Assembly: GCA_018818785.1 (NCBI GenBank)
Contig: JAHIRF010000009.1
Span: 189,099-253,098 of the forward strand
From: Thermoplasmatota archaeon
GTDB lineage: Archaea > Thermoplasmatota > Thermoplasmata > UBA10834
Length of the DNA stretch: 64,000 bases
Direction of reading: 5' to 3'
In this document: positions 33,743 through 41,481 of the stretch, piece after piece
How positions within the stretch are numbered: the first letter of the stretch is position 1
Layout of the letters: every line of letters starts with the position of its first letter
Translations under genes and position numbers: made by a program
The notes under the pieces: generated by a model
Databases searched by the model: none
What the model was told of the DNA's origin: nothing
What the model saw: only the letters and a program-made list of their open reading frames with translations

Positions 33743-34205
33743 AGAACTTGGACAAGTGCTGAGATCAAAGGGGCTCACGTTGTCCACTGCTGAATCGTGC
33801 ACTGGCGGGAAGATGGGTGACATGATAACCGCTGTACCTGGAAGTAGCGATTACTACCTCGGTGGCGTCATATCATACAGCGACGATGCGAAGGCGAGCA
33901 TCCTGTCTGTCGATCCGGAATTGATCGTTTCGAGGGGCGCTGTCAGCGATGAGGTCGCCGTACAGATGGCTCGAGGCTGCATGGAGAGATTCTCCTCGGA
34001 TGTGGCAATATCGACGACTGGGATCGCTGGTCCGACAGGCGGGACGCCGACGAAGCCCGTGGGTCTGGTATTCATATGCGTGTGCTCGGACAAGGCATCG
34101 GTGTGCACTCGCAACTTATTCATCGGAGATCGCGAAGATGTACGGGTCCAGTCCACAGAGGCCGCTCTCAGGATGACCCTCGAGTTCGTGTGCGCGCACC
34201 ACTAG
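33732..34205 (+). CDS. pncC: CinA C-terminal domain protein, nicotinamide-nucleotide amidase
   Basis: 157 residues from the ATG at 33732. It is the stand-alone CinA C-terminal domain: 'TAESCTGG' (nucleophilic Ser region), 'GGVISYSDDAKASIL' (Lys), 'STTGIAGPTGGTPTKPVG' (phosphate loop). The family deamidates NMN to NaMN, recycling NMN. Overlap with nadM, which uses NMN, supports a pyridine-nucleotide role: one enzyme adenylates NMN and the other diverts it. Confidence 0.88.
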   Translation: MLAEELGQVLRSKGLTLSTAESCTGGKMGDMITAVPGSSDYYLGGVISYSDDAKASILSVDPELIVSRGAVSDEVAVQMARGCMERFSSDVAISTTGIAGPTGGTPTKPVGLVFICVCSDKASVCTRNLFIGDREDVRVQSTEAALRMTLEFVCAHH

Positions 34206-34312
34206 ACTGCATGTACACGCGCGGTGGAGTGTATGGCTCTAGAGTCTACTGGCATATGTCGACATCTCCAAAAGCTTCATTATCGCAAACATGCATGCGA
34301 TGATTCGTTCTC

Positions 34313-35158
34313 ATGTCAGAAGGGGATGTGCAGAGGATACCTACGGGTGTTGCCGATTTCGACTCGATACTCGGCGGCGGTCTTCCAGCAGGCTCAGTAG
34401 TACTGTTGCTGAGCGATGTTGGCGGTGGCGGTCATGAATTCGCGCTCACATCCGCCGCAAAGATCGGGATCGTGAAGGAGTTTCCCGAGACGCGGTCGTT
34501 CATGCTTGGGCACGCTGGAAAGGCAGGCGTACTTCCGGAGAAGTTGAACTACATAACATTCTCTCGGTCCAAGGAAGACATCCTGCGGGAGGTCAAACTA
34601 TCATTCAACAGGGATTTCTTCGAGTCTCTGTCATCGGGCCTGATGTTCAAGGATTTTTCAAAGGGCTATTTCATGAGGACCGTCGTTCCCACAGCATGGA
34701 CCGGCTCCGAGGACGGCGACCTCTTCTCTGAGCTGAAGGTCGACAACTTGCTGGAATCGTTGGTCAACTTCCTGGACTCCAACGCCCCCAATAGCCTCAT
34801 CATCATAGATTCTTTGACAGACCTGATTGTTTCAGAGACGATCAAGTTCGAAGATGTCGTGTCATTGTTGAAAGGGATACAGAGGATGGCGAAGAAGTGG
34901 GAGGCCGTCTTCTACATCATCCTCACGGATGAGATACTCGACAAACGCCGCCAGCAGATGGTGGTCGACAGCGTCGATGGTGTACTCAAGTTCGAATGGT
35001 CGAAGTACCATCATACGTCCAAGCGACAGAGGTACTTGTATGTGGAGAAATTCACGAGTGTGCTGGCGCACCTGGACCAGGAGAGGATTGCCAGGTTTGC
35101 GACGCTCATAACTTCGCAGAGTGGCTTCGTCGTGATAAATACTGAACGAGTCGGGTGA
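34313..35158 (+). CDS. KaiC/RecA-like protein with degenerate Walker A (putative pseudo-ATPase)
   Basis: 281 residues. The N-terminus 'RIPTGVADFDSILGGGLPAGSVVLLLSD' is the standard KaiC-family opening. The P-loop then reads 'SDVGGGGHEFALTSA': the G-K-[ST] triplet is absent. The later strand 'NSLIIIDSLTDLI' (Walker B-like) is kept. It overlaps by 4 bp the GTG of an intact KaiC-like gene, so the two are probably partners, the first perhaps a regulatory subunit. A TATA-like CTTCATTATC lies about 30 bp upstream. Confidence 0.75.
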   Translation: MSEGDVQRIPTGVADFDSILGGGLPAGSVVLLLSDVGGGGHEFALTSAAKIGIVKEFPETRSFMLGHAGKAGVLPEKLNYITFSRSKEDILREVKLSFNRDFFESLSSGLMFKDFSKGYFMRTVVPTAWTGSEDGDLFSELKVDNLLESLVNFLDSNAPNSLIIIDSLTDLIVSETIKFEDVVSLLKGIQRMAKKWEAVFYIILTDEILDKRRQQMVVDSVDGVLKFEWSKYHHTSKRQRYLYVEKFTSVLAHLDQERIARFATLITSQSGFVVINTERVG

Positions 35159-35163
35159 TCTGG

Positions 35164-35865
35164 ATGTCTGATAACAGGGTTAAGACCGGTGTGGATGGGC
35201 TCGATGAGATGTTGCAGGGTGGCTTCCCAGAGAATCACATAGTCGTACTCATGGGTTCCTTCGGGACCGGGAAGACCACATTCGGTCTCCAGTACCTGAT
35301 TGAGGGCCTCAAGAACGGTGAGTCCTGCATGTTCATCTCACTCGAGGAGGACCGAGAATCCATAACAAAGAACGCGGCATCGTATGGTTGGAACTTGGAG
35401 AAGGCCATCGAGACGAAGAAGTTGGGCCTGTTCAAGCTCGAGCCTTCGGATGCCAAGACGACGGTAACACGGATCAAGAGCGACCTCCCGAAGTTCATCA
35501 AGACCTTCGGCGCGAAGAGGGTCGTGATTGATTCCGTCTCACTGCTCAACATGATGTTCACAGACGATACGGAGCGTCGCTCCAACCTCTTCAACCTATG
35601 CCAGCTCCTCAGGAGCACGGGCGCGACCGCCCTATTGACCGCCGAGGTCCGGGACGACAACCCTCGCTCATCGAGGGACGGTCTCGCGGAGTACACAGCG
35701 GACGGCGTGGTCCTGCTGCAATCGGACGAGAACAGAGACGGCGGAGAGGTGCAGCTCACGATCAGGGTGCTCAAGATGCGCCGGACGAGCCATTCCCGAC
35801 GTGTGAAGCCCTATTCGATATCTGACAAGGGCATAACCGTGCACGCCGGAGCGGACGTGTTCTAG
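35164..35865 (+). CDS. KaiC-like RecA-superfamily ATPase
   Basis: 233 residues from the ATG at 35164; a GTG at 35155 overlapping the previous stop would add three. Opening 'KTGVDGLDEMLQGGFPENHIVVLMG', Walker A 'GSFGTGKTT' intact, 'CMFISLEED' and Walker B 'KRVVIDSVSLL'. It is a single-domain KaiC homologue of the type widespread in archaea, where few have known clients; signalling and motility are known roles for some. Coupled translation with the degenerate upstream copy is the main clue. Confidence 0.85.
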   Translation: MSDNRVKTGVDGLDEMLQGGFPENHIVVLMGSFGTGKTTFGLQYLIEGLKNGESCMFISLEEDRESITKNAASYGWNLEKAIETKKLGLFKLEPSDAKTTVTRIKSDLPKFIKTFGAKRVVIDSVSLLNMMFTDDTERRSNLFNLCQLLRSTGATALLTAEVRDDNPRSSRDGLAEYTADGVVLLQSDENRDGGEVQLTIRVLKMRRTSHSRRVKPYSISDKGITVHAGADVF

Positions 35866-35875
35866 ATTCAGCTCA

Positions 35876-37087
35876 TCAATGACCCAGCTCGCCGTGTATG
35901 ACTTCGCCCAGCCGTCGTATTCCTTCGGTTATCTTTTCGTTCGACGGGTACGTGAAGTTCAGCCTCATCGTGCTGAATCCGTCGCTGGGGTTCGGGAAGA
36001 ACGCCTTCCCGGAAACGAACGCGACCTTCCTTTTCAGGGCTTTTTCCAAGAGATCGGGTGATTGCATGCCGTCAGGAAGTGTGGCCCACAGGAACATGCC
36101 GCCTTCAGGCTCCGTCCACCTGACGCTGTCGGGCACGGACTCGTGCATGGCGTCAAGCATCAATCGCAGCTTCTCTCCATAGACCTTCTTTATGTGCTCG
36201 ATTTGTCTGTCCATGTGTTTGCGGACCATATACTCATGAGCTATGGCTTGGCCCAGGACGCTCGTGCACACATCGGTCGATTGCTTGGCTATGATCATCT
36301 TTTTGAGTATGCCTGGATCAGCCACGGCCCAGCCGACCCTCAGCCCAGGTGCGAGGACCTTGGAGAAAGTGCTCGTGAATATGACTCTGCCCTCATCGTC
36401 GAAGGTCTTCAGAGCCGGTAGATGGTCACCGACGTACCTCAGCTCGCCATATGGGTCGTCCTCCAATATCACGAAATCGTATTCGGAAGCCATGTCTACG
36501 AGCCTCTTCCTGTTCTTCGTGGGCATCGTGACCCCTGACGGGTTCTGGAAGTTCGGGAGGACGTAGACCAGTTTTGGGTGATTGCCCTCTCCCGCCAACT
36601 TCTTCATCCTTTCCTCGAAGATGTCCATGCGCATGTTCTGATCATCGATCGGTATTGCCTCATACGATGCCTGGTAGGTGTTGAACCCCGTAAGTGCAGC
36701 AAGGTAGGTCGGTGCAGAGACGACGATCGTATCCTTGGGATTGACGAACACCTTGCCGGATAGATCGATCACCTGCTGGGATCCGCTGACAACCAGGATA
36801 TTGTCCGTGGTCACATCCATCCCCTTGGAGGCCATTCTGCTGGCGATGGATTCTCTCAAGGGCGCGTATCCTTCGGTTATTCCATATTGGAGGATCTGGT
36901 CACCGTTCATTTCCAGAACGTCTTTGACGATATCCTTGATTATCTCCACAGGGAATGTCTCAGCGCTCGGAAGACCCCCGGCAAATGAGATCATATCCGG
37001 CATCTGGAGTAGTTTCAGCAGTTCCCTCACATCGGATGCCTTCATCTGTTTAGCTCGCTCGGAGAAGTGGTGTGAGAAATCCGCCAT
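35876..37087 (-). CDS. PLP-dependent aminotransferase, class I (LysN/KAT-like)
   Basis: 403 residues, fold-type I. 'ISFAGGLPSAETFP' near residue 35, 'SAPTYLAAL', 'EDDPYGELRY' (PLP Asp) and Schiff-base Lys in 'STFSKVLAPGLRVGW' place it among 2-aminoadipate/aromatic/branched-chain aminotransferases of thermophiles and archaea. The substrate cannot be read from sequence. An AT-rich TATA at 37123-37134 on the minus strand gives a short leader to the ATG at 37087. It is divergent from purC and ends 11 bp from the convergent KaiC gene. Confidence 0.9.
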   Translation of the reverse strand: MADFSHHFSERAKQMKASDVRELLKLLQMPDMISFAGGLPSAETFPVEIIKDIVKDVLEMNGDQILQYGITEGYAPLRESIASRMASKGMDVTTDNILVVSGSQQVIDLSGKVFVNPKDTIVVSAPTYLAALTGFNTYQASYEAIPIDDQNMRMDIFEERMKKLAGEGNHPKLVYVLPNFQNPSGVTMPTKNRKRLVDMASEYDFVILEDDPYGELRYVGDHLPALKTFDDEGRVIFTSTFSKVLAPGLRVGWAVADPGILKKMIIAKQSTDVCTSVLGQAIAHEYMVRKHMDRQIEHIKKVYGEKLRLMLDAMHESVPDSVRWTEPEGGMFLWATLPDGMQSPDLLEKALKRKVAFVSGKAFFPNPSDGFSTMRLNFTYPSNEKITEGIRRLGEVIHGELGH

Positions 37088-37166
37088 TTCAATTGCCTCG
37101 TTGATCCACTAATCGATGCGTCACCCTTTAATAATTTTGAAATTACAGTCACGTTTAGCTTCAGCA

Positions 37167-37188
37167 GACAACCGGTACAACCGTTGTC
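37167..37188. promoter_or_regulatory. dyad between divergent aminotransferase and purC promoters
   Basis: GACAAC (37167-37172) and GTTGTC (37183-37188) form an inverted repeat with a 10-bp spacer, which also holds a direct repeat of ACAACCG. It lies between the two TATA boxes (about 37123-37134 minus, 37214-37221 plus), so one bound protein could affect both genes. Confidence 0.35.
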
Positions 37189-37251
37189 AGTGTCGCAGAC
37201 CAGCACCACAAGCATTAAAAACAACTATTCCCTACAACGCACTTGGCCAAC

Positions 37252-38154
37252 ATGAAGCTGATACGTCAAGGAAAGGTGAAAGATGTCTACGAAGTCGATG
37301 CGCATACGCTCGAGTTCGTATTCTCAGACAAGATCAGCGTGTTCGATAAGATCATTCCATCTCTTATACCTCAAAAGGGTGAGACACTCTGCAGGACGAG
37401 CGCCTTCTGGTTCCAGATAGCACGTTCGTGCGGGGTCAAGACCCATTTCAGAGAGCTCATACCGCCCAATAGGATGCGTGTTCAGCAGGTTCGGGTCCTT
37501 CAGCCATCGAAGCTCACCAGGAAGACGACTAACTGTCTGATACCTCTCGAGGTGATCTGCAGATACTACGTGGCTGGATCCATGTGGGACAGGATCCGCA
37601 ATGGCGAGATCAAGCCTAGCAAGCTCGGGTTCAAAGGCAACAAGGAGATCAAGTACGGCGACAAGTTGCCAGAACCATATGTGGAAGTCACCACGAAGCT
37701 CGAGAAGGTCGATAGGCTGCTAACGAAGAATGATGCGATGAAGATCGCGAGCATATCGACCGGGGAATACGCACGGATCGTCGAATCCGCCCTGTTGCTG
37801 GATGAGCGGATAGCGGAAGAGGTCGAGAAGAGGGACCTCATACATGTGGATGGCAAGAAGGAGTACGCATTCGACGAGAATCGCGAACTCATGGTCATAG
37901 ATTCATACGGCACCGCCGATGAGGACCGTTGGTGGGATTGGAACGATTACTCAAAAGGCGAGTTCATCGAACTCAGCAAGGAGAACGTCCGTCAATACTA
38001 TCGCGAGAAGGGGTATTATCCGAAGCTCGTCGAAGCGAGGAAACACGGCAAACCCGAGCCGAAGATGCCTTCGCTGCCCGCAGAGAAGATAAAGGAGATA
38101 TCTGAGCTCTACATCGATATGTTTGAGAGGATTACCGGCGAGAGCTACAGGTAG
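37252..38154 (+). CDS. purC: SAICAR synthetase
   Basis: 300 residues from the ATG at 37252; a TTG at 37243 would add three. It joins aspartate to CAIR in purine synthesis. 'LIRQGKVKDVYEVD' is the classic N-terminus, with 'FSDKISVFDKIIPSLIPQKGE' next and 'EVICRYYVAGSMWDRI' in the middle. The TATA-like ATTAAAAA at 37214-37221 is about 35 bp before the ATG. A slightly long C-terminus ('LVEARKHGKPEPKMPSLP') is of the long archaeal/eukaryotic type. No other pur gene is adjacent. Confidence 0.93.
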   Translation: MKLIRQGKVKDVYEVDAHTLEFVFSDKISVFDKIIPSLIPQKGETLCRTSAFWFQIARSCGVKTHFRELIPPNRMRVQQVRVLQPSKLTRKTTNCLIPLEVICRYYVAGSMWDRIRNGEIKPSKLGFKGNKEIKYGDKLPEPYVEVTTKLEKVDRLLTKNDAMKIASISTGEYARIVESALLLDERIAEEVEKRDLIHVDGKKEYAFDENRELMVIDSYGTADEDRWWDWNDYSKGEFIELSKENVRQYYREKGYYPKLVEARKHGKPEPKMPSLPAEKIKEISELYIDMFERITGESYR

Positions 38155-38213
38155 TGGTCGCATGTATGTGACAGGCGACTTATTAGTTGTCTGACATTTC
38201 GAGGTGCTCTGAG

Positions 38214-38699
38214 ATGGATGTCCAAGGCATAGATGAGTTCATGCGTTATCTGAAGGCAAAATATGACGATAGCGAACGCAAGGATGAGTGGCGTGCGCTC
38301 AGTGGCCGGGACCATGTTTCATCCAATTACGACACTTTCATCCTGACTGACCAGAAGATCTTCCAGATAAAATCGAAGGAGATATCCTCCAAGGACACGG
38401 TCGCGATCGCGCGCGAGGTCGGCGGAGCATCCCCAGACATGGTCGAGATGATCCAAGGTGGTGCACCCGTGCCTCTCAATGTCATATCGAGGGCGCAGAA
38501 CGCCTCTGCAGTGATCATGTTCGGGATGCAACAGTACTCTTCGGACATAACCGACGTCTTCCGTCGTGAGTATTATGGGTCAAAGCAGGACGATTTGAAG
38601 GCGGAGCTGGACCACAACGTCAAGAACCTGTTGCAGCGTCCCGAGTACAAATCCGTGTACCGGAGCATGCGCCGCGATCGGGATTCCTATTTTGCCTAG
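38214..38699 (+). CDS. conserved-looking protein, function unknown
   Basis: 161 residues from the ATG at 38214, preceded by 'gaggtgctctgag'. No signal peptide, membrane segment or recognised motif. Codon use matches its neighbours and the protein is a mix of strands and helices, acidic at the start ('MDVQGIDEFMRYLKAKYDDSE') and basic at the end. It starts 59 bp after purC on the same strand and may share its transcript. Confidence 0.55.
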   Translation: MDVQGIDEFMRYLKAKYDDSERKDEWRALSGRDHVSSNYDTFILTDQKIFQIKSKEISSKDTVAIAREVGGASPDMVEMIQGGAPVPLNVISRAQNASAVIMFGMQQYSSDITDVFRREYYGSKQDDLKAELDHNVKNLLQRPEYKSVYRSMRRDRDSYFA

Positions 38700-38787
38700 G
38701 TGTGGTAAATCCAGCTATCTCATCAACTCTGATTGAAAATAGTAAAATGGAGTTTAACCGCTCGTTTGAGCGGCATAGGTTTTTGAT

Positions 38788-40089
38788 TTACGTCATCTTC
38801 CCATCGAGGTATTGCTGGTATCCGCCCAGATCCATTAGGCCGTGGCCTGACAGATTGAACGCTATTACCTTCTCCTCGTTGTTCTTCTTCGCCTCGAGGG
38901 CAAGGTCGATGGCCGCCTTGATGGCGTGACTTGCCTCGGGCGCGGGTATGATGCCTTCTGCCCTAGCAAACATGGCCGCTGCATCGAACACTTCCTTCTG
39001 TTGGTAGGCGACTGGTTTCACCACCTTCGATTTCACCAGCGCGCTCACTGTGGGTGCCGCACCATGGTATCTCAATCCTCCCGCATGGATGGGCGATGGC
39101 ACGAAATCGTGACCCAGCGTGTACATCAGGAGAAGCGGCGTCATTCCAGCGGTGTCGCCGAAATCGTATTCGAACTTGCCGTTGGTGAGTGTCGGTACGA
39201 CCGTCGGTTCCACTGCGATGAATTCGGTGTCCATCTTCCCTTTCAGTTTCTGTGCGATGAACGGGAATGTGAACCCTGCGAAGTTCGATCCTCCTCCAAC
39301 GCACCCGATGAGGTAGTCCGGTTTCTCTCCGAGCTTCTGGAACTGAAGAATCGCTTCCTGTCCGATTATAGTCTGGTGAAGCATCACGTGGTTCAGGACG
39401 CTTCCAAGGCTGTACTTCGCCTTTCCGTCCTTCACACATGTCTCGAGCGCCTCGCTGATAGCTATCCCGAGGGATCCTGGATGATTCGGATCCTGGCCGA
39501 GGAGCTTTTTACCGAACTCAGTCAAGTTGCTGGGCGATGGATGCACATCCGCACCAAACAACCGTATCATCTCTCGCCTGTATGGCTTCTGATCGTAACT
39601 GGCCCTGACCATGAAGACTTCGCACTCGAGTCCGAAATAGTTGGTGGCCATCGCAAGCGCGGTACCCCATTGGCCAGCGCCAGTCTCGGTAGTGAGTTTC
39701 GTTACACCTTCCTTCATGTTGTAGTAGACCTGCGCGAGGGCGGTATTGGTCTTATGACTGCCTGCAGGGCTTAGATCCTCTCTCTTGAAGTATATCTTGG
39801 CCGGAGTCTTCAGTGCCTCCTCCAGTCTGATAGCTCTCTGGAGTGGACTCGGCCGGTTTATGTGCATGTACGATTGCAGCACCTCATCGGGGATGTCGAT
39901 GTATCTCTCGGACGACATCTCCTGCGTTATGAGCGCTTTCGGGAAGATCGGTTCTAGATCCGATGGCTTGATCGGCTGCTTGGTGGCAGGGTTCAATGGC
40001 GGAGCTAGCGGCTCAGGCAGGTCTGGCAATATGTTGTACCATTTCTTCGGCATCTCTTCGGGTGTTAATTCAGTCCTCACAGGTCTCAA
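38788..40089 (-). CDS. trpB2: tryptophan synthase beta-like PLP enzyme TrpB2
   Basis: 433 residues, the longer TrpB2 class common in archaea. PLP lysine in '[18 protein letters not shown]' and the phosphate loop '[12 protein letters not shown]' are clear. '[24 protein letters not shown]' at the N-terminus is the TrpB2-type extension. TrpB2 makes tryptophan from indole and serine, or acts without a TrpA partner; no trpA or other trp gene is near. TATA-like 'ACTATATATC' for the plus strand and its complement occur around 40124-40134. The start is the ATG at 40089. Confidence 0.92.
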   Translation of the reverse strand: MRPVRTELTPEEMPKKWYNILPDLPEPLAPPLNPATKQPIKPSDLEPIFPKALITQEMSSERYIDIPDEVLQSYMHINRPSPLQRAIRLEEALKTPAKIYFKREDLSPAGSHKTNTALAQVYYNMKEGVTKLTTETGAGQWGTALAMATNYFGLECEVFMVRASYDQKPYRREMIRLFGADVHPSPSNLTEFGKKLLGQDPNHPGSLGIAISEALETCVKDGKAKYSLGSVLNHVMLHQTIIGQEAILQFQKLGEKPDYLIGCVGGGSNFAGFTFPFIAQKLKGKMDTEFIAVEPTVVPTLTNGKFEYDFGDTAGMTPLLLMYTLGHDFVPSPIHAGGLRYHGAAPTVSALVKSKVVKPVAYQQKEVFDAAAMFARAEGIIPAPEASHAIKAAIDLALEAKKNNEEKVIAFNLSGHGLMDLGGYQQYLDGKMT

Positions 40090-40185
40090 GGTACCCCTCC
40101 GTACATGGAATTGGAGTGCCCGTACACTATATATCTTTTGCGCGCATCAATGTACAGATATGCACTCGAGTTGTATTACTGGCGG

Positions 40186-41160
40186 TCACTTGAGATAAAC
40201 CAATCTCGCGAGCCTGTGGTCCCATATCCAATCGTCCTCCGTCTGAGCGTCGCGCCGTCTGGATATCATATAATCTATCTTGGCATCGGTATCGTCAGCT
40301 TCATGGACCACCAACGCCTCTGGCATCATCGGATCTACGGGCGAACCCCACTCCTTCTTCCCGTGGTGGGATAGCAGGACATGTCGCAGTTTCATGCGGA
40401 GATCATTTGGGAACCCATCTATCTTCGATATGTGCGAAACCAGCTCTTCGTCGCCGATGGCGATATGTCCGAGCAGGTTGCCTTCGTGGGTCTGGTTGAT
40501 ATGGGTCGTGGTCTTGAAACTCCTGACCTTTCCGATGTCGTGGAGCAGAGCGCCTGTTATGACAAGGTCCTTGTCCAGCTCAGGGTGTTGCCGCGCGAGA
40601 TGAATGCAGGTCTCGGTGACATTCAGAGTGTGATGGAGCAGTCCTCCGAACGCCGCCGAGTGAAGCTGGATAGATGCGGGACATGCGGAGAATTCCTTCA
40701 TGAACGCGGGCTCCTGAAAGAATGATTGCAGCAACTCCCTCATGTGCGGTTCCTCGACCTGTAGGACGATGGTGAACAATCTGGTATTCAACTCTTCGAT
40801 TCCGTCGATGGTCGGTATTAGGGACGATATCTCATACTTGTCCTCTGCCAGAACAGCTATGCTCCCTCCGTTCTTCTTGCTAACCGATATCTCGACCTGA
40901 CCCCTGTAATCCGAGACATCGCCGGATATGCTGACCACATCGTCTCTGTCAAAGGATTCGTGCAGCTTCTGCACAGAACCTTTGTCATCGTCCCCCCAAT
41001 ACTTGATCGTTATCTGGCCCGTCCTGTCCGCTGCCCTGAACTCGAACATGTTGCCATACCTGTACTCGGTGACTGGTTTCTTGTACGCCACAGAAAAGTA
41101 ACTCTCGACCTTCTCGCCCGGCTTAAGCTCCTTGATCATCCTCTTGCTCTGCTTATCCAT
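40186..41160 (-). CDS. OB-fold plus HD-domain protein (YhaM-type 3'-5' exoribonuclease-like)
   Basis: 324 residues from the ATG at 41160; the frame is open 56 codons further but without homologous-looking sequence. Residues ~10-110 form an OB-fold nucleic-acid-binding domain ('VESYFSVAYKKPVTEYRYGNMFEFRAADRTG' region). The HD domain follows: 'GGLLHHTLNVTET', 'GALLHDIGKV', 'LRHVLLSHHGKKEWGSPV', 'ALVVHEADDTDAKID', with all metal-binding His/Asp kept. The same order is found in YhaM exoribonucleases. RNA rather than DNA as substrate is inferred from family. Confidence 0.82.
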   Translation of the reverse strand: MDKQSKRMIKELKPGEKVESYFSVAYKKPVTEYRYGNMFEFRAADRTGQITIKYWGDDDKGSVQKLHESFDRDDVVSISGDVSDYRGQVEISVSKKNGGSIAVLAEDKYEISSLIPTIDGIEELNTRLFTIVLQVEEPHMRELLQSFFQEPAFMKEFSACPASIQLHSAAFGGLLHHTLNVTETCIHLARQHPELDKDLVITGALLHDIGKVRSFKTTTHINQTHEGNLLGHIAIGDEELVSHISKIDGFPNDLRMKLRHVLLSHHGKKEWGSPVDPMMPEALVVHEADDTDAKIDYMISRRRDAQTEDDWIWDHRLARLVYLK

Positions 41161-41481
41161 GGTTTCCCGCTTCCTTCGGTCTTCGTGGGCTATGGGCATC
41201 GGAGTGTATACCTTTTTCATGAATGATGGGCCGAAAGCCCTGCCCCCGAGCTGACAGACTGCAGTATGCTCAATCGCCGTCCCCGCATCCATCATGCCCG
41301 TTACAGGGCAGAGCTGTCGACGCCACACACTCTATGCAATCATTGCGTGGTTCACCACGGTTGGCACTACCTGTAAGGTACCATGCAGAATTGTGTTCCT
41401 CGGATCGGAAAAAATTGATGCGCACTGGCCCCTCACCCCCAGAGACCTAGTGCAAGATGTTTCTGTTCCCTCTTTCTGTAC
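41161..41481. other. intergenic region without recognised gene
   Basis: 321 bp between the OB-HD gene start and the ribonucleotide reductase stop. Open frames here are short and lack ribosome sites. A probable terminator hairpin of the reductase is at 41409-41453; the rest is GC-rich, and I see no RNA gene. Confidence 0.4.
41409..41453 (-). terminator. stem-loop and T-run after the ribonucleotide reductase
   Basis: On the minus strand GCACT-A-GG pairs with CC-AGTGC (7 bp with one bulged A) around a G-rich loop. ATCAATTTTTT follows. It starts about 28 bp past the reductase stop, the expected place for an intrinsic-type terminator. Confidence 0.55.

Noticed and set aside
38926-39774. 282-residue plus-strand frame over trpB2
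   Set aside because: Antisense to a clearly conserved PLP enzyme; Cys/Arg-rich with no domain.
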